A model generated the notes under the pieces. That model was not told where the DNA came from. It searched no databases and saw nothing but the letters and a program-made list of their open reading frames with translations. A stretch of DNA of 64,000 nt from Arion vulgaris (taxonomy: Eukaryota; Mollusca; Gastropoda; Stylommatophora; Arionidae): NCBI GenBank assembly GCA_020796225.1, contig CM036759.1:25590313-25654312 (forward strand). Direction: 5' to 3'. Positions 32,065 to 42,779 of this stretch are shown piece by piece (position 1 is the stretch's first letter; each line of letters opens with the position of its first letter). Position numbers and translations under genes: made by a program.

Positions 32065-33500
32065 TAGGAGAAATTACTTGCAGGCCCCATGTAACTATAA
32101 CGGTACGAGAGGAATTATTATTTTTTTCCCCTAGATTGAAACCGGGTCTCTGAATGGGGGAGCTCCCTTCTAATCCATTCGGCCAGATGCTGCACTATGT
32201 TCCATTAAGCGTTAAAATGAAATATATATATCTCATAAATATTAGGATAAGTTTCAATTCTATGTTCAGTTGGGTAATTGAAAGGAATAAGAGATGACGA
32301 GTGTAAATAACTAAGCAAGTAATCGAGCTCACTAGTCTACAAATAGACTAGGACACCCAAAAAAAAAACCATGCAAGAAATGAGTTTCATTTCAACAAAA
32401 CAAAGAAGTGCAACTAGCATTTCCTCCAGCTGGTTAAATATAAACACATTCTTATTTATCGTTTGCTATATCCATAATTCTGTTGATTCATCAGCAGCTC
32501 TTATCTCAACTTACAATCATATGACTAGTTAGTGTCTGACACCCCAGGAGAACGTATTCGCTGCACTTCTAACCTAATATGTTGTCAAAATGAGTGTTAT
32601 AGTATGAGAGATAGTATCCGAAAGCAGAATGTAACTCAAATAAACCTTGCACTGTTTTCTATAGTAAATCCACCGATATCCAGTCTCGTTGATAATGTTT
32701 TGGTTCTGAATGTATAAACGTCTCCCATTGATTCAAGATCCAGTTTGAAGTTACGTCATCAAGTAAAGTAGCAACAGCAATGAAGGCAGTCAATACTCGA
32801 ATTGCTGGAACTGATCACATTCGGTGCATACCGTCTTTTTGTGGGGTACGGCCCCTACTTTTGCTATGTAGGACTCTCAGTTTGTATTCTTGATGCGAGT
32901 ATGAAATGTGTACACACGCCGATGGGTACAATATTTCAACATTTGACATACATTTCTTAGGGGTTTCTATAGGGTACATACCTATATAGTGTAGCAGAAG
33001 TCTCAAACAAACCATCACGAGGGTCGCAGGATGACGATGATTATGGTTGTTCAATGATCACAAAGTCCTTCCAGAAATCATGATAGACTAGCGTCTAACA
33101 GTCTTTAATTAATGTAAATAGATACAGTATAACACTATATAAGAATATTATGTCATTGTAAACTGTACCTTTTATGTTCATTATTTTCCTAACAGAAATG
33201 AAATATTAAAAATAATCAATTCCTGCACATCGATCGCTCATTTCAACTTGAGTCCTTCATTATTTAGTTACTTGGTTAGCAATTTGGTCTTCTCAATCGT
33301 CACATCAACAATTTGTTACTTTCAAATGTTCATCATTGAGTCTTGATACTGTCATGACCTTCTTTATACACGAGAAAACTGCTTACAGTATGTAAGTAAT
33401 ACCAAAAATAGATATAATTTTGTTTTGTAGCTTCATGGATAAACTTCAGGAGATTCTGTTTCGTCTGGACATTGAAACCATTATGAAGAGAATGATTTAT
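32065..33500. other. Intron sequence, no gene recognised
   Basis: AT-rich, with scattered short ORFs (32532-32717, 32815-33054) that show no motif. There is no recognised repeat apart from a tRNA-like box-B-type stretch near 32130-32160 (GATTGAAACCGGGTCTCTGA), too short to call. Confidence 0.35.
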
Positions 33501-33504
33501 ACTT

Positions 33505-33745
33505 CTTATTAGAACACTCTATATTAACCACTTGTTGAACCACTATTTGTGATCTGTATGTGGTCTGAGCCTAAACGCGATTGTACGTTGAACCAGTTGT
33601 AAGTAGGCCAGCACATTCGATTTCTGCGAAGCTTTTTATTTACTAGGGTAGTTCCCTAGACCCTTTCCTCTGTCGCCTCTTACAACATGCCTTGTAGGTG
33701 GCAGTGTTACTATTCTTAGCTCCCATTGCAAGCCCTGGCAACGCA
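33505..33745 (-). mobile_element. SINE family S3 (copy 4)
   Basis: The plus-strand text has ACTATTTGTGATCTGTATGT, AAGTAGGCCAGCACATTCGA and the core TCGCCTCTTACAACATGCCT, ending GCAAGCCCTGGC. The target duplication is not clear. Confidence 0.85.
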
Positions 33746-33894
33746 CGGGCACAGATATCCAGTCGCATCTTCATTCTAGAGTTGCATGACTTTTACTTTT
33801 AGCTACTTATGCCACACTGAACTCTCTCAGGTTACAGTCTTAGACCTCTCTCTCTCGATCCCGGCCTAGACTGATGAACCAACTTTTATCATGA

Positions 33895-34640
33895 ATTTTA
33901 CCGTGTTTTTAAGTGACTCCGTTCCTCCTTACAGCTTCTCGCGAATCTCTGTGTTTTGGGGCCAGGTTTCTTTTATTATACCTGCTATCTTTTTACAATC
34001 TTGTAGTACGTGTTCTGCCGTCATGTCTGCCTTTTGCAGGGCACAGGCTAGTTGTGCCAATTTTAAATTTGTGAAACATGTGGGCGCGGAGCTTGTTGTG
34101 GCCGGTACGGAGGCGGAGGATGCCAACTTGTTCCCTACGAGACAGACCATAGTTCCCGTCGCTGTTGTTATACTGAGGATGGTCTTTTGACCATTTGTCT
34201 TTATAGTGCCAGCCGATGATTGTTTTGGCTTCCTCGTAACTGATCTCGAGATCAGTCTGAGGTAGTCTCCTGCCTTCTTTAGCTAACTTGTCGGCGTGTT
34301 CGTTTCCGCTTATGTTGCGGTGTGATGGTATCCACTGAATGACGGTGCGTTTGAGTGAGCGTGCTAGTACATCGAGTGTCGCTTTCAACTCATTGAGCTC
34401 TGTTTGCCTACACTTTTGAGTGCCGTGATGACCGATAGAGCATCGGTGAATATCACGACTTTGTTGCAGGATGTGCCCCTTCTCTCTAGGATCATTTCGG
34501 CCGCTGTTCTTATTGCCTCTTCCCGGTGGTTATTTGAGTATTTGCCTGTGGTAATCGCTTTCGTGACCGTTTCTTTCTTTGAGAGTTTAAACACTAGTCC
34601 TAGACCTAATGTTACTGAAGTCAACCGATACTATATTTAG
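33895..34640 (-). mobile_element. Jockey/I-type LINE: RNase H domain and tail (L-E, best copy)
   Basis: The minus strand encodes, in nearly continuous frames: VIFTDALSVITAL (RNase H second Asp, about 34470); VIQWIPSHRNISGNEHADKL AKEGRR (34290-34350; conserved H..I.GNE.AD); a linker ending LRLRTGHNKLRAHMF; and, one frame over, ADMTAEHVLQDC (about 34000). This is the RNase H and terminal knuckle of a non-LTR element of the Jockey/I group. There are a frameshift near 34390 and no RT, so it is a 5'-truncated copy. Confidence 0.9.
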
Positions 34641-35754
34641 TGATTGTTTATTATGTCATCTTGTTCATCAGATATAACAGAAGTCAGGGTAAGTGAGTTA
34701 AACCTGACCAAGACCCTACTCTAACCTACAATTGCTTGCCAGGAAAACAAAGACTGCATTACACCAGTCTGGCTTGGTGAGTAGGAAGAGATGCTCAAAC
34801 AGAAAGTGAAACTCGGCCGCAAAAGTGTCTTATTGAAACCAAATGTATTGGATTGAAACACATAAGATATCGCGCTATAAATTGTGACAGAACGCAACAG
34901 AAGCCATTTCAAAACTAACGAAGAAGAAATAGACAATGCCTTCTTGTTTATACTATATGGTATTATATTTTAGTTTCTTGTATAAGCTATTGCTTCGCAG
35001 ACCGCGGTATAATAGTTGGCGGGCTGCATGCGTTTGTTTGTCGCATGTCTGAGGGTACTGGTTTATAGTTTGACCTTGAAGATAACTGCTGATTATTATA
35101 ACACAGTTATACGACGTCAGTTATTCTTTGTCTACAAGCGCTTGTTTGCAACGACATGGAGCAGCACGTGCAGGTTTCTTTGACAAATGCCGTATCGGCG
35201 CATGTATTGTCTTTTATTTAGGAAAGGTCTGACATATTAACCATTGCTTCTCAAATGTATGCCTCAAGCAGACAATCTATATGAGAAATGAACTCTTAAG
35301 AAATGGAGGGCGTAGTTAATCCTTAAACCGAAACGACGATCCTGCGTCAGATTATGAAATATCTACAGACATGTCGACCAGATAGGACACACGATGGAGA
35401 GCGGTCGTTTATATCAATTGTTTCGCTGAATCAATTACCTTGTCAGACATGTGCACACGTAGAACACAAACCTGCATACGTACAAACATCGACACACACA
35501 AATTGACATATATATAATTATATGTTTATGTCATAGATAAACAGATAGAGTTGCTCTCAGGTGAATTTGGTTGCTTATTCTGTACATATAACAATATATG
35601 TACTTTGTTAAACTACAGTAATTTGTTTTTACTTGTTTCACCTTTGCTAAATAGTTTTACTGCAGTCTTCTCTTATATCGATTATACATATAACAGCAAT
35701 TAGTAAAAAATTGTCACTTGTATAGAACCAGTATTTTAATACTTCTTTTTCTTC
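34641..35754. other. Intron sequence, no gene recognised
   Basis: No host exon. A fragment at 35605-35665 (AAACTACAGTAATTTG...TAGTTTTACTGCAG) is related to the foldback element at 26946-27250. Confidence 0.4.
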
Positions 35755-36010
35755 ACGTTTCAACTCCTAATGGAACACATGTCTTCAACAAACTTCTTTC
35801 AGTCCATCTTCTCTCTTGCTATCCCTTCCTTCTGTCTATGTTTTACCTATCCTTTTAATGTCAATCTCCAGCTCTCTTCTCTAGGTCTTTCTAGGCATTC
35901 CCTACTCCTATTTCCTGCAGGTTCCACAAAAAGTGCCTTCTTTCAATGCTTCCAATCGGTGTTCTCTATGTATGTTCTATCCATCACCAGCGTCTCTTCA
36001 ATTTGATACA
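35755..36010 (-). mobile_element. RTE-like LINE 3' end (L-H, copy 2)
   Basis: Closely similar to 29940-30270: TCTTCAACAAACTT, TCCATCACCAGCGTCT and CCTACTCCTATTTCCTGCAG on the plus strand. The minus-strand reading is broken. Confidence 0.7.
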
Positions 36011-37708
36011 CTTTCTTATTATTTGTATATCATGACGCCATTTATGTTCCTTTGATCTGCTGCATATTTTGTGAAGTCATCAGTTCAACCTCATTGTATT
36101 CTCCCATCTTATCCGCAGCAGGCATCCTCTTTTTACTCTTCTCCGACTCTTCTCTCTCACTATATATATATATATATAGCTTTCATACTCCTACAACTTG
36201 TCTCATTATTATAGGAAGAAATCAGAAATAGTCAGTACGTGATACAATCTTCTCTCAAATAATCGCTATTTGATTCAGTTCTCATATGGGAGTGAATGAG
36301 AGAGGTAGAAAAGACAGCAGCAGAAATGCGGAAACAAAACTAAAAATACAGTTTTCTCACACTAACAACAGCCGAAATACACGTGAGCCCAGAAGGTCTC
36401 GACAGATACCGGGTCTGCTCGTCTGCATCCATTTGATGCCAGCGCTGTATTCTTCCTAGAGGAAAAAAAAAATTCAGGAATGTGCATTTGCTCCCCATCT
36501 CAACTCCCTCAATTTTTCCTTCCCCATTAGTTTTCATATCTTGACTTTTCTCACTCCAGGTGATGCATTCTCTGTAGAGGTTTATTTTCCCACACAAGTC
36601 TCAGGCTTTCAACCAAGTATTTTAGCTGCGTTATTTTCGTTTATTTTCGCTCTGACTTGTCTCTCTATCACTCTCTGTCTTTCTCTTTTTTAATTTTCTT
36701 TGGAGTATTTTCCCGCCACGCTTCAAGACTAGGGGTGTTAGTTTTAGTTAGACCCTCATGTAGCTGGTAGATAGAAGTAGTACGTATGGACTTGTGAGCT
36801 GGCAGGCTGGGACACACTCCTGATACACTACAGTATTTCGAACTGATAGCACCAGTACCAGTACTGTTTGTTGGTTTGTTGTGTTATAGTCACTATGGAT
36901 ACTGCTAGCAAGAGAGCCATGTACCGATCTGAGGCGCGTGTATTTCTCATCAGGGTAATGTTGTTTTGTTTTCTGGTCATTATATTCTCCTCTTTTAGTT
37001 ACTAATTTTTGTTTTACTCACTTCTTAAATAGCATAGGGACCACCTCCAAAAATAACCCTCTTGCATGATACATGCGCCAAAGCACGCACTCCTCTCTTT
37101 GTGGTTTCTCTAGTTGTATATATTATGTTTCTACATACATACAAAACTCTCCATATATCCATCGCTTACAATATGTTTGGATAAATATCAGTCGGTCTGT
37201 TATCTGTTCTACAATATGACTAACATGTTTCAACAGTTGAACTTGCATATTCAACCCGTTTCTAATTGAGATGTGTCTTGGTTTGCTACAATTTTGAAGT
37301 TACAAGTTCTCTGGTTATTAGTAATTATTTAGTTAGTTCCTTGGTCAATTGCGGAAAACGGATTTGGGAGTTTTATTTTTTTTTAGAGATCCATGATCAC
37401 CTACGCCAGCCGCCACGGCACCTGATGGTGATGGACGTGTTGTTGGTCTTTAGTCACATGTAGACCCCAAGTCTATCATAAGATGACATGCATCATCCTT
37501 GACTTTAGTTAACGACATGCCAATAGTTATATACATAATTCATGTCTCTTTATGCTTACTGTACACCTTTGTCTTATTGCGTGCTTTCACTCTGCTCTTT
37601 AACTTATCTTAGTCTATGTCGTCTCTTTTTCTTTATTTGTCAGCTCTTTCGCTTTCTTACAATTATAGTTTTTTTCTGGGGGTTTTTTCCACTCGTTCTT
37701 TTTCATCG
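36011..37708. other. Intron sequence; possible alternative first exon at 36895-36954
   Basis: No repeat family is recognised apart from a 45-bp L-G LINE end at 37386-37432 and (TA)n at 36162-36177. At 36895 an ATG (CACTATGG) opens 20 codons that end at a canonical-looking donor, CAGG|GTAATG (36954/36955), in phase 0. That is the phase of the next exon at 57961. This is speculative; see findings. Confidence 0.3.
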
Positions 37709-38100
37709 TTCATTTTGTTTGATGTCACAGTTTTTCTTGTTTGTCATGCTTTCTCATCGTTCATTTTGTTTGATGTAGGTGCTTTCCTTCTTGTCATGCT
37801 TTCTCATCGTTCATTTTGTTTGATGTTGGTGCTTTCCTTCTTGTCATGCTTTCTCATCGTTCATTTTGTTTGATGTTGGTGCTTTCCTTCTTGTCATGCT
37901 TTCTCATCGTTCATTTTGTTTGATGTTGGTGCTTTCCTTCTTGTCATGCTTTCTCATCGTTCATTTTGTTTGATGTTGGTGCTTTCCTTCTTGTCATGCT
38001 TTCTCATCGTTCATTTTGTTTGATGTTGGTGCTTTCCTTCTTGTCATGCTTTCTCATCGTTCATTTTGTTTGATGTCACTGTTTTTCTTTTTGTCATGCT
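37709..38100. repeat. 50-bp tandem array, pyrimidine-rich (about 8 copies)
   Basis: Unit TGCTTTCTCATCGTTCATTT TGTTTGATGTTGGTGCTTTC CTTCTTGTCA starts at 37747, 37797, 37847 and so on at exact 50-bp spacing. The outermost units differ (GTCACAGTTTTTCTTG / GTCACTGTTTTTCTTT), while the inner five are almost identical. Confidence 0.95.
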
Positions 38101-38114
38101 TTCTCGCCTTTCAT

Positions 38115-38365
38115 GTTGTTTGAGTGGTTTTCTTTCACTCACTCTTTTCAACATTTCTTTTGTTTGTTTTCTTTCACTCCTCTTTCAACATTTGTTTGAT
38201 TTTCTTTTACTCACTCTTTCAACATTTGTTTGGTTTTCTTTCACTCACTCTTTCAACATTTGTTTGTTTTCTTTCCTCCTCTTTCAACATTTCTTTTGTT
38301 TGGTTTTTCTTTCACTCACTCTTTCAACATTTGTTTGGTTTTTCTTTTACTCACGCTCTCTAACA
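38115..38365. repeat. About 34-bp tandem array (CTTTCACTCACTCTTTCAAC)
   Basis: Seven imperfect copies of TTTGTTTGGTTTTCTTTCAC TCACTCTTTCAACA. Lengths vary through loss of GGTTT or TCAC. It directly follows the 50-bp array. An ORF of 104 codons across it is a low-complexity artefact. Confidence 0.9.
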
Positions 38366-38404
38366 TTTTATTTGATATAACATTATTTCTCGCGCATGGT
38401 TATC

Positions 38405-39235
38405 ACATTTCATTTCATTTAATGTAGCTGATGTTCTCTCACTCCGAATTTCTCAACTTACATTTCATTTCATTTAATTTAGCTAGTGTTCTCTCACTCC
38501 GACTTTCTCAACTTACATTTCATGTAATGTAGCTGATGTTCTCTCACTCCGACTTTCTCAACTTACATTTCATGTAATGTAGCTGATGTTCTCTCACTCC
38601 GACTTTCTCATCTTACATTTCATGTAATGTAACTGATGTTCTTTTACTCTGACTTTCTCATCTTACATTTCATGTAATGTAGCTGATGTTCTTTTACTCT
38701 GACTTTCTCATCTTACATTTCATGTAATGTAACTGATGTTCTTTCACTCTGACTTTCTCATCTTACATTTCATTTAATGTAGCTGATGTTCTTTTACTCT
38801 GACTTTCTCATCTTACATTTCATGTAATGTAACTGATGTTCTTTCACTCTGACTTTCTCATCTTACATTTCATGTAATGTAACTGATGTTCTTTTACTCT
38901 GACTTTCTCATCTTACATTTCATGTAATGTAACTGATGTTCTTTCACTCTGACTTTCTCATCTTACATTTCATGTAATGTAACTGATGTTCTTTCACTCT
39001 GACTTTCTCATCTTACATTTCATTTAATGTAGCTGATGTTCTTTCACTCTGACTTTCTCATCTTACATTTCATTTAATGTAGCTGATGTTCTTTCACTCT
39101 GACTTTCTCATCTTACATTTCATGTAATGTAGCTGATGTTCTCTCACTCCAACTTTCTCAACTTACATTTCATGTAATTTAGCTAGTGTTCTTTCACTCT
39201 GACTTTCTCATCTCACATTTCATGTAAAGTAACTT
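38405..39235. repeat. Second 50-bp tandem array (about 16 copies)
   Basis: Unit (A/G)CTGATGTTCTTTCACTCT GACTTTCTCATCTTACATTT CATGTAATGTA, exact 50-bp register from 38431 to 39190. Edge units carry the variant CTCTCACTCCGACTTTCTCA ACTT; inner units carry CTTT(C/T)ACTCTGACTTTCTC ATCTT. This pattern indicates homogenisation of the centre. The unit sequence is unrelated to the first 50-bp array apart from length and pyrimidine bias. Confidence 0.95.
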
Positions 39236-39437
39236 TTTCTTCCACTAGAATTTATCACCTTTCATGTCTTTAGATATAACTTTTCCTCTCTCACTTCAAC
39301 ATTTCTCATCATATTTCACATCCGTGTATGTTATATCAGTTATAAACAAATGAGCGTAGTCATATTCTTGTATATATGGCGAAATTGTTGATCTTGTATT
39401 TTGTATACTTGTTTATCTTTCAAACAATTATGCATGA

Positions 39438-39820
39438 GATGTACCAGGTTCGCTTCCTCGTGGAACATTCTGAATATTTTCCAGAGATTTCTGATCTCAG
39501 TGTAGGTGAGATCTAGTTCCTAGTCATATCAGAGATGGACGATAAAACGCAGGTCCCGTGTTCAATTTAAACACGTAAAAGGACCTTGGCAGTTCAAAAT
39601 CGAGAAGAGTAGGCTGGAAAGTCGCTGCCCGGCCAAAATTCATGAGACAGGATGTTTAAAAAATAAAATTTCGACATAAATATCTTCACCACCTTCAAAA
39701 TTACACCGCGGACTCTCGCCGGAGCTACGGAGTTCGTGCACTGCAGCTGAGATCTTTCTGTGTAAGAAAGAGATCGGAACACACATGGTTAGTCACCGAA
39801 GTGCAATGATGATGATGCTA
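39438..39820 (+). mobile_element. SINE family S5 (copy 2)
   Basis: Contains GTACCAGGTTCGCTTCCTCG, CCAGAGATTTCTGATCTCAG, TCAAAATCGAGAAGAGTAGG, ACGGAGTTCGTGCACTGCAG and GAAGTGCAATGATGATGATG in the same order as the complement of 21165-21602. The 5' head is truncated. It ends in a short ATG repeat. Confidence 0.8.
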
Positions 39821-39879
39821 TCAATCTTTCAAGACAACAATGTAGTATGAAAATATTGTAAAGCTGCTTGGTGTGTAGC

Positions 39880-40330
39880 TGGAAGCTGTGTTAACTGTAT
39901 TTCTCTGGTTTTAGGAGTGATATCATGATTGCTTCTCTCCAGATCTGTGCGACTCTGCTCGAGGCCCAACATATAGTGTTGATCTGCAATAACTCTGTTC
40001 TTTATGCGGCTTCCAAGTTCTTAATCATTTCGTTGGACAATCCATCGACGCCTTGCGACTTTCTGAATTTCGGTTTAGATATTGCAAGTTCTAGTTTTCT
40101 GAATGTGATTAGTGGCTCGATAACTTTAAATATAACTCCCATCGTCTCCTGCATTTTGTTTTTCTTACGAAACTAGTGTTGTTCTCTGAGCTACGCCAGT
40201 GCTTTTGTCTTTGGAATATGAACCTGGAAAGTAGTCAATTGCATGTTTACATTTGAGGATGTTTCTATCTTTATTCAATGCAATCTTTTTGTTTCTCCCT
40301 ATAATCTCATCGCTGTTTTAATCAGTCACT
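39880..40330 (-). mobile_element. LINE reverse-transcriptase N-terminal fragment
   Basis: The minus strand reads TFRKLELAISKPKFRKSQGV DGLSNEMIKNLE and, one frame over, 'RVAQIWREAIMIS'. This is RT block 0/1 ('ELxxAIxxLKxxKSPGPDGISNEML...P..W..A.(M/I)IP') of a Jockey/RTE-like element. The catalytic block is missing. An 83-codon plus ORF over it is a shadow. Confidence 0.75.
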
Positions 40331-40439
40331 AGTAGTTATTATGGTATTCCAAGCATAGACTGAACTCTGTATGCTTTGGAGATGTTTCCACATCGTTGCA
40401 CAGTGCTTTTCTTCACTATCCTAATAAGCTTTGTAGTGC

Positions 40440-40735
40440 TTACTATCAAAAGAAAGAAAGTTTGGACTGAACCTTGCTTGAATTATATTGAGAAACAAAG
40501 AATGAAGTGGTTTAGCCACTTAATACGAATACAACCAAACTCCACTGTATACAGTCTTCTACAACAGAACATCGGTAAAGAAGGTAAAAGGAAGACAACG
40601 AAAAAGATGGATAGATGACATAGCAGAATTCTGTCAAAAAGCAAAAATAACTATCCCTCAAGCCACCAGATCAGCGTAAGACAAGAACTGAAAAACACGA
40701 CACCGAGCAACAACCTGGGACGACAATATAAGTGC
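40440..40735 (+). mobile_element. LINE 3' end, family L-A (copy 3)
   Basis: Encodes EPCLNYIEKQRMKWFSHLIR IQPNSTVYS, then (shifted) GKRKTTKKMDR. The 3' end is CAACCTGGGACGACA without the GAA tail. It is 5'-truncated like the other L-A copies. Confidence 0.85.
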
Positions 40736-41173
40736 TTACTAGCTTCTCCAGCTATTTTTTTCAGTCTGCCTCTTGTATGTATATACTGAATTCATCGACT
40801 ATCTTATCGACTGTCCTTGTCTTTAATCAGATCTCTAGTCAGTATACTAGTTCAATGCTTGCTCAGTCTACGTTCTTGTAATTTAACTTAAATATGGGGC
40901 TGAGGAATTCATGAGGAATTCCTGTTCTGGCTAAAAATACTGACTGATGGTCGATGCTTCCAAGTTTGCTCCCAACAACGCGTGTGATCTTCTATTCCAA
41001 ATATGATAAGTGGAATGCTAAGTCTGTAGATGGGATGTGCTATTATCTCGAGTAAAAGTTTGGTGGGTAGTTGACTGATTAATAAGAAAGATTAAGACTT
41101 TTGTCATCCTGCCAGTTTTCAAACTCTTCAATTCTTCTGTCCAAATGACATAGCCCCAACTCTGTAAGAGACT

Positions 41174-41376
41174 GGTTTTTTCCGATCCAGAAGCACTTGA
41201 GCTGAAAGCTCTTCGGCTCGGTGTCATGGACATCGTAACCCTTCGGCTCGGTGCCACGAACACCGTAAATCTGGGGAACCTGTAGCTTTTCTGCCAGTCC
41301 GCGGAGTTGAAACCGCACTTACAGAGGACTAGTCACCCGTAGTCCAACGCGCTACGAACACGCTGGGCACGCGGGC
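41174..41376 (-). mobile_element. SINE family S4 (copy 3)
   Basis: A full-length minus copy. Flanks GTAAG(A/T)GACT (41164-41173 and 41377-41386) form a 10-bp duplication with one mismatch. It has two 'TTCGGCTCGGTG' motifs and the GTAGTCCAACGCGCTACGAA head complement. Confidence 0.9.
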
Positions 41377-41386
41377 GTAAGTGACT

Positions 41387-42010
41387 ATTGTAGTCGTTGC
41401 ACGCAATCAGTCTTTCGGTTGTTAGAATAGAATCGAAATGCTGTCAGTTATGTTCTGTTTACTAATATTTGGTCTAGGAAATATGGTCTGAGATTCATCA
41501 CTATGATGTTCCATGTCGATTGTTGTAAATGATCATTAATCTCAACCAAAGTCTTATGTAAGTACTGACTATCATTTTCCTCTATGTTGACATTTTGTCC
41601 TGTAATGACGGTACGTTGTTCTTACTCATTTCTCACTGTTCTCTCGTTTCCCCATTGACTTTTACCAGTTGTAATAATTTGTTCTTAACACTATCTTCTT
41701 ATTACCAATATGAAAATGTTTACTTCTTTCTAGTGTTGATAATGAGCTTCCTCTGTGTATTAACTTTATTCTACACATCAACATTTCGTTGGGTTTTTTG
41801 TAAACAGTTTATGAGATTTGCAATACTCTTGTGAAAAACGACATATCTGTTATCTCCATATATCTTGCTGTTTACCTGCTGTCTATGACTCACTTCCATA
41901 TATCAAATCTGACTATGTTGCATCGAATCATTTTCTTGCTTGCTTGTTAACCATTATACGATGGTCGGTCGGAAAGTAATGCGCCACATTTTTTGTTCTT
42001 AGTAATAATG
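41387..42010. other. Intron sequence, no gene recognised
   Basis: T-rich. An ORF at 41595-41834 shows no motif. Confidence 0.35.
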
Positions 42011-42014
42011 AAGA

Positions 42015-42660
42015 TGAGAGCCGTGGTAGCGTAGTTGTTAGTGAACTCCTTTCTCAGGGCTGGTGGTCCGGGTTCAACCAGAGCCAACTATAAACTTATG
42101 GGCCTTCGGACTGAGGTAAGAAGTATGGGAAATCAGACCTCCAACTACACCACGTGACCTCGCATTCCAGTATTGGTGATTATAAACGAATTCATTTTAA
42201 AATTAACACAAAATGCTAAATCGAAGTTATATTATGCAGCAAGTTAAGTTTAACAATAAGGATATCAATATTATGAATATTTTTCACCAATAACTAACCA
42301 CAGACTCGTAGAATTGAGTAAAATTGCAAAAAAGCTTGCAGTGTTCTATCAAATATCTATATTTTCCGGCCCCTTCTTCTGATTTAGGTCAGGAAACCCA
42401 CAGCCAGTTGTCTGGCCTAGTTATCTAGAGTTGGCTGTGGTTCAACTCCCACAGTGGGCGTGGAATTTTCCCGACCACGACGGCTCTCAGGTCGACCCAG
42501 CCTCAACTGGGTACCAGATATGCTCTGGGAAAGTAAAGGCGGCAAGTGTGATGCTGACCACATCACCCATCGTGTGCCGACGGTCAATGAAAATACAGGC
42601 CTAACACTGTATTGACCTATATACCACAAGGTATGAAAGGGTTCCTTGACTACTTTTTTA
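42015..42660 (+). mobile_element. tRNA-derived SINE family S6 (copy 1), split by MITE M2
   Basis: The head (GAGCCGTGGTAGCGTAGTTG TTAGTGAACTC ... GGTCCGGGTTCAAC) stops at 42078. It resumes at 42439 with GGTTCAACTCCCACAGTGGG, then GACGGCTCTCAGGTCGACCC and CATCACCCATCGTGTGCCGA CGGTCAATGAA. The interrupting 360 bp is MITE M2. An uninterrupted copy is at 56303-56540. Confidence 0.88.
42079..42438 (+). mobile_element. hAT-like MITE family M2 (copy 2), inside SINE S6
   Basis: A 360-bp element starting CAGAGCCAACTATAAACTTA and ending TATCTAGAGTTGGCTGT. The 8-bp duplication GGTTCAAC (42071-42078 and 42439-42446) is perfect. It falls exactly in the box B of the host SINE. Comparison with the SINE copy at 56303 gives the empty site. 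Confidence 0.9.
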
Positions 42661-42779
42661 CCTAATAATGAAGACAGAAGCATGCATTTTTGTATACTTT
42701 ATTTTGGAAGATCTCTATTGTTTGTACGAAATGACACCACATTTAGACAATTTGAACAGCTATAGTAATCTGTTTAAAA

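Noticed and set aside
33895..34640. A host ribonuclease H gene
   Set aside because: The RNase H motifs are followed by the terminal knuckle typical of Jockey/I-type LINEs, and the frame is broken. It is a 5'-truncated retrotransposon.
37542..38427. Hydrophobic Phe/Leu-rich ORFs suggesting membrane proteins
   Set aside because: They are translations of pyrimidine-rich tandem repeats (TTC/CTT/TTT codons) and are open in several frames.
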